DNA from: a virus
Direction: 5' to 3' (one strand)
Virus record (IMG/VR): IMGVR_UViG_3300001848_000161
Location: 1 to 29,363 of that record
DNA: 29,363 bases
The position numbers and the translations under genes were made by a program. The notes beneath the pieces are model-generated. The model was not told where the DNA came from, did no database searches, and saw only the letters and a program-made list of their open reading frames with translations. How positions within the stretch are numbered: the stretch's first letter is position 1; each line of letters opens with the position of its first letter. This document shows positions 15,481 to 21,505 of this stretch, one piece after another.

Positions 15481-16653
15481 ATGAACGCCCAATCCAAAAC
15501 CATCCTTGCCTCACTGGCGAGCCGTTACCCCGGTGTGGCCAAGTTCAAGCGCAAGTACATCCATGAGATCGCCCTCGAGCTCGGTTACACGAGCCGCGAC
15601 TACGCCGACCTCATTACCGACGAGCTCAAGCTCAGTCGCGGTTTGTACGACCTTTCTTCTGTACTCGGTAATGCTGTAGCTGCTCCTGCTCAGGCACCGG
15701 TTGCTGCCAAGCCTGCTGCCGTACTCAAGCTAGCTGCTCAGGTCAGCTCAACCATGAATGAGGACACCTTCGTACCCACCAAAGATCCGACCTATGTCAA
15801 GTGGGGTTCCTATGACGATGTTCTACAGGTCGTCAAGTCCAAGTCTTTCTACCCCATCTACATTGCCGGCTTGTCTGGCAACGGCAAGACCATGATGGTC
15901 GAGCAGGCCTGTGCTGCCGCTAACCGCGAGTACATTCGCGTCCAAATTTCCCCGGAGACCGACGAGGATGATCTCATCGGTGGTTTCCGTCTGCTCAACG
16001 GTGAGACAGTATTCGCCAAAGGTCCGGTCATCAAGGCCATGGAACGCGGCGCAATTCTGCTTGTCGATGAGATCGACCGTGCAACCAACAAGATTATGTG
16101 CTTGCAGGGTGTTCTGGAAGGCAAGCCAGTCCTGATTAAGAAGACCGGTGAGCTCATTCATCCGGCTTCGGGGTTCAATGTTCTGGCTACTGCTAACACC
16201 AAAGGCAAAGGCTCTGACGATGGCCGGTTCGTGGCTGCGTCAATAATTGACGAGGCGTTTCTTGAGCGCTTCGTGGCAACTATCGAGCAACCTTACGCTC
16301 CGCTTACTACCGAGCGCAAGATCGTGGTTCGCCACATGGAAAAGTTTGGCAAGATCGATGAAGAGTTCGCCGAGCGTCTCTGCACGTGGTCCGAGGTCAT
16401 TCGCAAGACCTTCGAGGATGATGGTGTAGACGAGGTCATCTCCACCCGCCGTCTGTGCCATATTGCTCAGACATTTGCTATCTTCGAAGATCGCCTCAAA
16501 GCTGTGCAGATGTGCATCTCGCGCTTTGACACCGACACCAAGACTGCGTTCTTAGATCTTTACACCAAGATCGATGCGTCTGTTCAGCCCAAGGTTGATT
16601 CGGTAACTCCAGCTACTCCTGCCACCGAAACTGCTAGTCAGCCTGCTTTCTAA
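15481..16653 (+). CDS. cobS: CobS/MoxR-like AAA+ ATPase
   Basis: This 390-residue protein has a short N-terminal region (1-60, with a helical segment ending LSRGLYDLSS), a Pro/Ala linker and an AAA+ module. Walker A is GLSGNGKT (130-137), Walker B is ILLVDEID (192-199), sensor-1 lies in VLATANTKGKG, and the arginine-finger region is DEAFLERFVATIE. This is the MoxR/CobS clade. CobS is a subunit of aerobic cobaltochelatase, and cobS-like genes are common in T4-like cyanophages. The preceding gene encodes the VWA/CobT-like partner, but no CobN large subunit is visible here. An ATPase-driven remodelling machine is therefore safer than a cobalamin call. It has its own promoter. Confidence 0.9.
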   Translation: MNAQSKTILASLASRYPGVAKFKRKYIHEIALELGYTSRDYADLITDELKLSRGLYDLSSVLGNAVAAPAQAPVAAKPAAVLKLAAQVSSTMNEDTFVPTKDPTYVKWGSYDDVLQVVKSKSFYPIYIAGLSGNGKTMMVEQACAAANREYIRVQISPETDEDDLIGGFRLLNGETVFAKGPVIKAMERGAILLVDEIDRATNKIMCLQGVLEGKPVLIKKTGELIHPASGFNVLATANTKGKGSDDGRFVAASIIDEAFLERFVATIEQPYAPLTTERKIVVRHMEKFGKIDEEFAERLCTWSEVIRKTFEDDGVDEVISTRRLCHIAQTFAIFEDRLKAVQMCISRFDTDTKTAFLDLYTKIDASVQPKVDSVTPATPATETASQPAF

Positions 16654-16663
16654 AAAATTTGGC

Positions 16664-16704
16664 ACACAGCCCGTTTTCTTGTTTACAAGCGACGGGCAAT
16701 GTGT
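16664..16704 (+). repeat. Large concentric inverted repeat around a promoter box
   Basis: Three nested arm pairs share nearly one centre at about 16683.5: ACACA (16664-16668) with TGTGT (16700-16704), GCCCGT (16669-16674) with ACGGGC (16692-16697), and CTTGT (16678-16682) with ACAAG (16685-16689). The -35-like TTTACA lies at the apex. No T-tract follows, so it is an operator or RNA hairpin rather than a standard terminator. Confidence 0.6.
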
Positions 16705-16710
16705 CAGTAT
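16682..16710 (+). promoter_or_regulatory. Promoter TTTACA-17-CAGTAT before the winged-HTH gene
   Basis: TTTACAAG at 16682-16689 repeats the box found at 27233 and 28242. CAGTAT at 16705-16710 is the best -10 with 17-bp spacing; TATGAT at 16708-16713 is an alternative. The leader to ATG 16780 is about 60 bases and carries further dyads. Confidence 0.5.
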
Positions 16711-16714
16711 GATC

Positions 16715-16737
16715 TACAGTAACTGATCCAAACTGTA
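16715..16737 (+). promoter_or_regulatory. Candidate operator TACAGT-N11-ACTGTA
   Basis: A perfect 6-bp inverted repeat (TACAGT 16715-16720, ACTGTA 16732-16737) lies just downstream of the promoter and upstream of a winged-HTH gene. A second overlapping dyad is TGATCC (16724-16729) / GGATCA (16751-16756), with ATCA-TTAT-TGAT inside it. This suits autoregulation, but that is inferred. Confidence 0.45.
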
Positions 16738-16779
16738 AATCATTATTGATGGATCATTTAAGTACTAAAACACAATACA

Positions 16780-17019
16780 ATGAGTAAGTCAAATAAGTCC
16801 CAGAAGACCCGTATGTTCAACCTCCTCGCCTCTGGCAAGCAGGTTTCTGTTGCCGACGCCGCCGCGCGTCTCTCGATTGCCAATCCTTCGGCAGTCGTCT
16901 CGCAACTCCGTAACGAGGGTCACGTTATCTGGACCAACCGTCGCACCGATTCGGAGACTGGCGAGACCGTCTTCACCTATCGTTACGATGCCGCTCGTAG
17001 CGCGCGCAATCTGCGCTAA
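16780..17019 (+). CDS. Small winged helix-turn-helix protein
   Basis: This 79-residue protein has an HTH at about 20-50: VSVADAAARLSIANPSAVVSQLRNEGHVI is helix-turn-helix in character, and the adjoining IWTNRRTDSETGETVFTYRY forms the two-stranded wing. Small wHTH proteins of this type are common in T4-like marine phages, probably as DNA-binding regulators. It is monocistronic by appearance: a promoter with dyads lies upstream and a strong terminator 18 bases downstream. That suggests separately controlled, possibly self-limiting expression. Target genes are unknown. Confidence 0.85.
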   Translation: MSKSNKSQKTRMFNLLASGKQVSVADAAARLSIANPSAVVSQLRNEGHVIWTNRRTDSETGETVFTYRYDAARSARNLR

Positions 17020-17036
17020 GCTAAACTGAGCACCAT

Positions 17037-17068
17037 GGCTGGAGAGGCGACAATCTCTCCAGCCTTTT
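17037..17068 (+). terminator. Rho-independent terminator after the wHTH gene
   Basis: GGCTGGAGAG at 17037-17046 pairs perfectly with CTCTCCAGCC at 17055-17064 across eight bases, followed by TTTTACTTT. The ATG at 17035 falls at the foot of this stem and is unlikely to be a real start. Confidence 0.9.
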
Positions 17069-17082
17069 ACTTTCTAAGATCA

Positions 17083-17646
17083 ATGATGTATATGCGTAAC
17101 TATTTTCTAACTGCAAAAGGCAAAACTAACCAAACGTGGAGTCTTCCACTGAAGTATGTCACGACGTTTGATGCGTGGAGTAAGCAGAATGGTTTTAAGA
17201 GTCGTTCAGCTGCTGGTATCTGGTTGCTCGAGCAGATTCGTTTTGGTAAGCTTGTTCTGGATCAGAAGCGTCTCAGCTCTACCGAACACCACGATGGTAC
17301 GCGCCGCAATAACTTCAGCCTTTATAGCACGCCAAAGTATTTTGACGCGCTTTATGACTATTGCGATGCGATTGGAACAACTCCTAGTCGACTTGTCAAC
17401 GAAGGAGTACGCACGTTCGTCTTGAATAAGTTCAAGCTGAACGGAAAGCAAAATGCGACTAGCAGTACGCCTATGCATACCGTACACGGCGCAACTGCTT
17501 CTATTCCTCACAAGTTGTATACTGACACGAGCTTGGAGCAGAATCCAGTTGTTCTGCGCAAAGATCTTCTGGAGTTGGCACGTACTATCGTCGCGCAGAA
17601 CAACGCGATTCTAGCTGCCCTGCTCCCGCGCGCTGCTGTCAAGTAA
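17083..17646 (+). CDS. Unknown protein, probable tandem ribbon-helix-helix DNA binder
   Basis: An in-frame ATG at 17035 lies in the terminator stem, so ATG 17083 (or 17086 or 17092) is preferred, giving about 187 residues. Two segments share the pattern strand, helix, polar turn, helix. The first is TWSLPLKYVTTFDAW then GFKSRSAAGIWLLEQI (about 18-52). The second is NFSLYSTPKYFDALY then GTTPSRLVNEGVRTFVL (about 77-115). This is the signature layout of ribbon-helix-helix repressors, here duplicated in one chain. The C-terminal 60 residues are polar, then a helix of Leu/Ala. No family is recognised. Codon use resembles neighbouring genes, and no Shine-Dalgarno sequence is present. Confidence 0.75.
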   Translation: MMYMRNYFLTAKGKTNQTWSLPLKYVTTFDAWSKQNGFKSRSAAGIWLLEQIRFGKLVLDQKRLSSTEHHDGTRRNNFSLYSTPKYFDALYDYCDAIGTTPSRLVNEGVRTFVLNKFKLNGKQNATSSTPMHTVHGATASIPHKLYTDTSLEQNPVVLRKDLLELARTIVAQNNAILAALLPRAAVK

Positions 17647-17650
17647 TGCT

Positions 17651-17992
17651 GTGTCGGATACCTCGCAAAGTTCTTTGGGACGAAAGTTCGATTCGGGTAA
17701 AGCTGAATACGGACTATTGCCTTCTCATGCTCTCGAAGAGGTAGTAAAAGTTCTCACTATGGGCGCACAGAAATACGAGCGCGGTAACTGGCGCTTTGTT
17801 TCTGATGGTGAAAGGAGATACTTTGATGCTGCGCAGCGCCACCTTTGGGCATGGCACCGCGGTGAAATGATTGATCCGGAATCTGGATTGCACCATATCG
17901 CTCACGCAGCAACCAATCTTCTTTTCCTTTTTGAGATTGCAAATAAGAATAGTCCTGACATATTGTCTACGAATAACAATGAAACTGTCTGA
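17651..17992 (+). CDS. dATP/dGTP diphosphohydrolase N-terminal-domain protein (DUF5664-type)
   Basis: This 113-residue protein starts at GTG 17651, four bases after the preceding stop. Residues 10-95 match the all-helical family first called DUF5664, now linked to dATP/dGTP diphosphohydrolases. Features are RKFDSGKAEYGLLP (11-24), ALEEVVKVLTMGAQKYERGNW (27-47) with paired Glu, QRHLWAWHRGE (62-72), and DPESGLHHIAHAATNLLFL (75-93) with the Asp/His cluster. The enzyme would hydrolyse dNTPs and shape the nucleotide pool. Its last 14 bases overlap the sliding-clamp gene, so it is probably coupled to replication genes. Confidence 0.8.
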   Translation: MSDTSQSSLGRKFDSGKAEYGLLPSHALEEVVKVLTMGAQKYERGNWRFVSDGERRYFDAAQRHLWAWHRGEMIDPESGLHHIAHAATNLLFLFEIANKNSPDILSTNNNETV

Positions 17993-18653
17993 AACAACTA
18001 TCGATATCCTGAGCAACTTCGCGACAATCAATCCGAATATGCTCTTCAAAGAAGGTACTACGCTTTCGACTATCTCTGAGGCCAAGAACATCATGGCTTC
18101 AGCGACAATCGAAGAACGCATTCCTCGTGAGTTCGGCATCTACGACCTCAGCGAGTTTCTATCAACGGTTTCTTTACTGAAGGAACCCAAGCTTGACTTG
18201 GGCGCTGCTTCTGCTAAGATCTCTGGCACCGATTCCGATTCAATCGAATACTTCTATGCCAGCAAGGAATCACTCACCACACCTACCAAGAACGTGACGA
18301 TGCCCAAGGCGGATGTCAAGTTCACGCTGTCTGCTGATGCTTTTGCTCGCATCAAGAAGGCTGCTGGCGTGCTGGGACACTCAACTGTCGTATTTACTGG
18401 CAAAAATGGCGCGATTAGTTGTCAGGTTGTTGATCCAAACAATCAGACCGCTAATAAATACACACTGGTGGTGGATGAGGAGAATGCTTCAAAAGAGGTC
18501 TTCTCGTTCGTCATGGCCATCGGTAATCTGAAAATGATTGCTGGTGACTACAGCGTAGCATTCAGCTCAAAACTGATCAGTAACTTCAAGAACGCCAATG
18601 TTCCCGTAGAGTATTGGATTGCTCTTGAAAAATCCTCAACGTTCGGTTCCTGA
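17979..18653 (+). CDS. 45: Sliding clamp gp45
   Basis: This 224-residue protein is the trimeric DNA polymerase processivity clamp (T4 gp45 has 228 residues), which in T4 also activates gp55/gp33 late transcription. The open frame extends upstream to 17871, but ATG 17979 (MKLSETTIDILSNFATINPN) matches the usual family start and overlaps the preceding gene by 14 bases. Typical segments are FKEGTTLSTISEAKNIMA (33-50), PREFGIYDLSEFLSTV (59-74), KADVKFTLSADAF and the C-terminal VPVEYWIALE. It is followed by its loader genes gp44 and gp62. Confidence 0.93.
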   Translation: MKLSETTIDILSNFATINPNMLFKEGTTLSTISEAKNIMASATIEERIPREFGIYDLSEFLSTVSLLKEPKLDLGAASAKISGTDSDSIEYFYASKESLTTPTKNVTMPKADVKFTLSADAFARIKKAAGVLGHSTVVFTGKNGAISCQVVDPNNQTANKYTLVVDEENASKEVFSFVMAIGNLKMIAGDYSVAFSSKLISNFKNANVPVEYWIALEKSSTFGS

Positions 18654-18682
18654 AGTTGAGGGCAACCTAGGTACAACAGAAC

Positions 18683-18946
18683 ATGGAAAACACACAAACA
18701 AATACCGCTACTGAGCAGGCTCCTGCTCCACAGCTCAACCTCAATGACCTCGCAGCCGTCGTTCAGATGATCGATGTCTGCTCGCGCCGTGGCGCGTATG
18801 AGGGTCCTGAACTGGCCGCTATCGGCGCTCTGCGTACTCGTTTCGCTGAGTTCCTGAAAGCCAATGCTCCCAAGGAGCAGCCAAAGCAGGATGGTGAGAC
18901 CGTCGCCGGTGATCAGCTCCCCGGTGATGCCGCTGCAGCTAACTGA
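18683..18946 (+). CDS. Conserved small protein between gp45 and dsbA
   Basis: This 87-residue protein has a conserved-looking core LNLNDLAAVVQMIDVCSRRG then ELAAIGALRTRFAEFLKA (about 18-61). The core is flanked by a polar N-terminus and a Gln/Ala/Gly-rich tail. Similar short proteins recur in T4-like marine phages without assigned function. Placement beside the clamp hints at a replication or late-transcription accessory. It is acidic and helical, with no membrane segment. A hairpin terminator follows 24 bases after the stop. Confidence 0.7.
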   Translation: MENTQTNTATEQAPAPQLNLNDLAAVVQMIDVCSRRGAYEGPELAAIGALRTRFAEFLKANAPKEQPKQDGETVAGDQLPGDAAAAN

Positions 18947-18970
18947 TAAGTAGCATCCGATCGGACTTTT

Positions 18971-19005
18971 TGGCGCGTAGTCGTTAAAGAACGCGCCACT
19001 TTTTA
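18971..19005 (+). terminator. Hairpin terminator abutting the dsbA start
   Basis: TGGCGCGT at 18971-18978 pairs perfectly with ACGCGCCA at 18991-18998, followed by CTTTTTATT. The dsbA ATG begins ten bases after the stem, so readthrough or an undetected promoter must supply dsbA. Confidence 0.8.
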
Positions 19006-19007
19006 TT

Positions 19008-19283
19008 ATGAGCAACATCCCTACAGACATTGAAGACCGCAAAGCAATCCGTCAGGCATTCGACCAGATCTCAGAAGAACTGGCATCGATCAAGACCAGC
19101 AAGGATCAGATCAAGGAGATCCTGAAGTCCCTCGAGGACAAATACAAGCTGAACAAGCGTACTGCTAAGAAGGCCGCGAACCTTTACCACAAGCAGACTG
19201 TCATGGAGTTCGAGAACGAGACCGCTGAGGTCCGTGAAGTCTATAAAGCTATTTCTGAGGTTTACAAGTCACGTATCTCCTGA
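19008..19283 (+). CDS. dsbA: Double-stranded DNA-binding protein DsbA
   Basis: This 91-residue, highly charged helical protein resembles T4 DsbA (89 residues), a dsDNA-binding protein that binds late promoter regions. Shared features are the central IKTSKDQIKEILKSLEDKYKLN helix pair, the conserved LYHKQTVMEFENETAEVREVY segment (59-79; T4 has LYHKDNRDVFEAETEEVVELY), and similar length. The start codon lies directly behind a terminator hairpin. The gene sits in the replication block, with gp44 15 bases downstream. Confidence 0.85.
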   Translation: MSNIPTDIEDRKAIRQAFDQISEELASIKTSKDQIKEILKSLEDKYKLNKRTAKKAANLYHKQTVMEFENETAEVREVYKAISEVYKSRIS

Positions 19284-19297
19284 TAACGTTAGCTTGT

Positions 19298-20239
19298 ATG
19301 AGTAATACTGAATTCCTCTGGGTCGAGAAGTATCGCCCGCAGACTATCAAGGACTGCATTCTTCCTGAGACGTTGAAGAAGACGTTTCAGAAGATCGTGG
19401 ATTCTGGCGAGATGCATAATATGCTTCTAACTGGAACTGCCGGTCTGGGCAAGACAACAGTCGCTCGAGCACTCTGCAATGAACTGAATCTCGACTACAT
19501 TCTGATCAACGGATCTGAAGAATCTGGTATTGATGTTCTCAGAAACAAGATCAAGCAATTCGCCTCCACAGTCTCGCTTTCCGGCGGACCGAAGGTGGTG
19601 ATCCTCGATGAAGCCGACTACCTCAATCCTCAGTCCACGCAACCGGCGTTGCGCGGCTTCATCGAGGAATTCTCGAATAACTGCAGATTTATTCTGACCT
19701 GTAACTTCAAGAATCGAATCATTGAACCGCTGCATTCTCGCTGTGCGGTCATCGAATTCAATACCAGCAAGAATCAGCTTGCTGATCTGTGCGGCCAATT
19801 TCATAAGCGTCTGGTTCAGATCCTGAAAGGCGAGAAGGTTGCATACGACACCAAGGTTCTTGCCGAACTGATCGTGAAGTTTGCTCCTGACTGGCGCCGA
19901 GTCATCAATGAGTGTCAGCGTTACTCTGTCAGTGGTTCAATCGACTCCGGTCTGTTGGCCTCGCTTACCGATCTGAATGTGGACGTTCTGATGAAAGCGC
20001 TGAAGGAAAAAGACTTCAAGGCAATGCGCGGCTGGGTTGTCAACAACCTAGATCTTGAACCGACTGCTATCTTCCGCAAGGTCTATGACAGCATGACCGA
20101 TTATGCCAAGCCGCAATCGGTACCGCAGATCGTGCTGATTCTTGCTGAGTATCAGTATAAGGATGCATTTGTGGCTGACCATGAGCTCAACCTTGTTGCC
20201 TGTATGACCGAACTGATGGCGTCTGCTGAATGGAAATAA
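19298..20239 (+). CDS. 44: Clamp loader large subunit gp44
   Basis: This 313-residue AAA+ ATPase is like T4 gp44 (319 residues), four copies of which with one gp62 open and load the gp45 clamp. N-terminal LWVEKYRPQTIKDCILP (7-23) is typical. Walker A is GTAGLGKTT (46-54), Walker B is VVILDEAD (100-107), sensor-1 is FILTCNFKNRI (131-141) and the SRC arginine finger is at 147-149. The C-terminal collar domain follows. It precedes gp62 but is separated from it by two very small genes, an arrangement seen in related phages. Confidence 0.96.
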   Translation: MSNTEFLWVEKYRPQTIKDCILPETLKKTFQKIVDSGEMHNMLLTGTAGLGKTTVARALCNELNLDYILINGSEESGIDVLRNKIKQFASTVSLSGGPKVVILDEADYLNPQSTQPALRGFIEEFSNNCRFILTCNFKNRIIEPLHSRCAVIEFNTSKNQLADLCGQFHKRLVQILKGEKVAYDTKVLAELIVKFAPDWRRVINECQRYSVSGSIDSGLLASLTDLNVDVLMKALKEKDFKAMRGWVVNNLDLEPTAIFRKVYDSMTDYAKPQSVPQIVLILAEYQYKDAFVADHELNLVACMTELMASAEWK

Positions 20240-20242
20240 CTT

Positions 20243-20392
20243 ATGTGGAGACTCTGGGCTAAAGCGCTAGGAGAAAAAGCATCAACTGATAACAATGAAG
20301 CGGACAGTATTGCAATCATTCGTACTTGCATTATTGTCAGCTACATTGTCACTAATCTGTTCATCATCGCTGGAGTAATACGTCACTGGTAA
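20243..20392 (+). CDS. Small single-pass membrane protein in the clamp-loader operon
   Basis: An ORF of 49 codons runs from ATG 20243, three bases after the gp44 stop, to TAA 20390-20392, five bases before the next start. The N-terminus MWRLWAKALGEKAS is amphipathic. Residues about 23-45 (IAIIRTCIIVSYIVTNLFIIAGV) form a hydrophobic segment long enough to span a membrane, ending in IRHW. I recall similar tiny proteins with the WAKALGEK start in T4-like marine phages, which supports it being real. The function is unknown. Confidence 0.75.
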   Translation: MWRLWAKALGEKASTDNNEADSIAIIRTCIIVSYIVTNLFIIAGVIRHW

Positions 20393-20397
20393 AATAT

Positions 20398-20592
20398 ATG
20401 AGAAAACAAAAGCAATCACACATGGATAAAGCTCCTATGCCGTGGGTCGAAGTTATGATGAAGGAACTTCGATCCAAAGGATATATGACAAGTATGGATC
20501 CTAGCCCAGAAGCCAGAGAAATTGTTTTGCGGCATTTAATTGCCGAAAATAAGCGTGCGCGTATTGCGCGAAAGAAAAAAAAGTGCTGCTAA
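20398..20592 (+). CDS. Small basic protein before gp62
   Basis: This 64-residue ORF is packed between the membrane peptide and gp62, whose ATG follows its stop directly. The central segment MPWVEVMMKELRSKGYM and EAREIVLRHLIAENKRAR looks helical. The C-terminus RIARKKKKCC is a basic tail ending in two cysteines. No family is recognised. Tight packing and lack of frame disruption support a true gene; it could be a nucleic-acid-associated accessory. Confidence 0.6.
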   Translation: MRKQKQSHMDKAPMPWVEVMMKELRSKGYMTSMDPSPEAREIVLRHLIAENKRARIARKKKKCC

Positions 20593-20997
20593 ATGAGTCC
20601 TTTCGATTATCTCAATAGTATCAATGATACCAAGGTCAATCTGATGGTTGATGATGCCTCAGAGAAGGCCTACAATCCTTTTCTGATCAATCGCGGCTTG
20701 TCATACTTTGCCGATACTGTGCTGCTTGCTAATGAGATGAATCGTCTGCACCATGCAGACAAGCGCCTCCAGTATTCGTTTCTGATAAATACAGTTCGTA
20801 AGAAGAAACGCTTCAGCAAATGGCTTAAACACCAGGAGCACGAAGACCTCTTGATTGTCAAAGAATACTATGGCTACAGTAATGAAAAGGCTAAGTCTGC
20901 TTTGTCGATCTTGAGTGCAGAACAACTCAACGAACTCAGACAGAAACTAAACAAAGGTGGACTCAAATCAGCTAATCCAAAAGCAACCAATCGCTGA
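20593..20997 (+). CDS. 62: Clamp loader small subunit gp62
   Basis: This 134-residue protein matches the gp62 family by pattern: SPFDYLNSINDTKVNLM (2-18), AYNPFLINRGLSYFADTVLLANEMN (26-50) and LQYSFLINTVRKKKRFSKWLK (59-79). gp62 is the single non-ATPase subunit of the gp44/62 loader. It is shorter than T4 gp62 (187 residues), as in other exo-T-even phages. The position between gp44 and regA is the canonical T4 order. Confidence 0.9.
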   Translation: MSPFDYLNSINDTKVNLMVDDASEKAYNPFLINRGLSYFADTVLLANEMNRLHHADKRLQYSFLINTVRKKKRFSKWLKHQEHEDLLIVKEYYGYSNEKAKSALSILSAEQLNELRQKLNKGGLKSANPKATNR

Positions 20998-21025
20998 AGA
21001 CACTCCAGTGGAGTGGACTCCCGCG

Positions 21026-21406
21026 ATGATGCTTGAGGTCACGCTGAACCAACCTGATGATTTTCTGAAAGTCCGTGAGACGCTTACTCGCATCGGTGTG
21101 GCATCGCGCAAAGAGACTAACAAGCTCTATCAGTCCTGCCACATTCTGCACAAGCAAGGAAGATACTTCATTGTTCACTTCAAGGAACTATTTCTACTGG
21201 ATGGCAAGCCATCCAACCTTACAGTCAATGATCTGCAACGCAGAAATACTATTAGTACTCTGCTGTCTGACTGGGGTCTGGCTTCAATCGTGAATCCTGA
21301 GCAGGCAAAGGATAAAGCGCCCTTGCGCCAGATCAAGATCATCCCGCACCGCGAAAAAGCTAACTGGGAACTGTTGCCAAAATATTCTATTGGCAACACC
21401 AAGTAG
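21026..21406 (+). CDS. regA: Translational repressor RegA
   Basis: The product matches T4 RegA (122 residues), an RNA-binding protein that blocks initiation on many early mRNAs including its own. Key matches are LEVTLNQPDDFLKVRETLTRIG, LYQSCHILHKQGRYFIVHFKE, a DWGLASIV segment and the C-terminal WELLPKYSIGN. The frame opens upstream at GTG 20957, overlapping gp62 by 41 bases. ATG 21026 or 21029 agrees with the T4 start and has GGAG at 21010-21013, so it is preferred, giving 126 residues. Self-complementary repeats (CACTC/GAGTG) cover the ribosome binding site, consistent with translational control. Confidence 0.92.
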   Translation: MMLEVTLNQPDDFLKVRETLTRIGVASRKETNKLYQSCHILHKQGRYFIVHFKELFLLDGKPSNLTVNDLQRRNTISTLLSDWGLASIVNPEQAKDKAPLRQIKIIPHREKANWELLPKYSIGNTK

Positions 21407-21408
21407 CT

Positions 21409-21416
21409 GATAAATA
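21409..21416 (+). promoter_or_regulatory. T4-type late promoter (GATAAATA) before hsp20
   Basis: GATAAATAG starts two bases after the regA stop and differs from TATAAATA at one position. Transcription from it would give the hsp20 mRNA a leader of about 84 bases containing two hairpins. Confidence 0.6.
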
Positions 21417-21419
21417 GTT

Positions 21420-21468
21420 TTGCTAGCAATTCCGCTAGCAACCGATGATGCCCGATTGGGGTCATCGG
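21420..21468 (+). promoter_or_regulatory. Two consecutive stem-loops in the hsp20 leader
   Basis: TTGCTAGC (21420-21427) pairs with GCTAGCAA (21434-21441) across six bases. Next, CCGATGA (21442-21448) pairs with TCATCGG (21462-21468), with an inner CCC/GGG pair. No T-tract follows, so these are leader structures rather than a terminator. Confidence 0.65.
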
Positions 21469-21492
21469 CGTAAGACATAACCTCGCTTAACT

Positions 21493-21497
21493 GGAGG
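21493..21497 (+). promoter_or_regulatory. Strong Shine-Dalgarno GGAGG of hsp20
   Basis: GGAGG lies eight bases before ATG 21506. It is notable because most genes here lack a recognisable ribosome binding site. CCTC at 21481-21484 can pair with GAGG at 21494-21497, giving a short hairpin that could mask the site. Confidence 0.8.
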
Positions 21498-21505
21498 ACA
21501 ATAAG

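Noticed and set aside
17035-17082. N-terminal extension of the tandem RHH-like protein from ATG 17035
   Set aside because: The extra codons fall within a perfect terminator hairpin and its T-tract; ATG 17083 or later is more likely.
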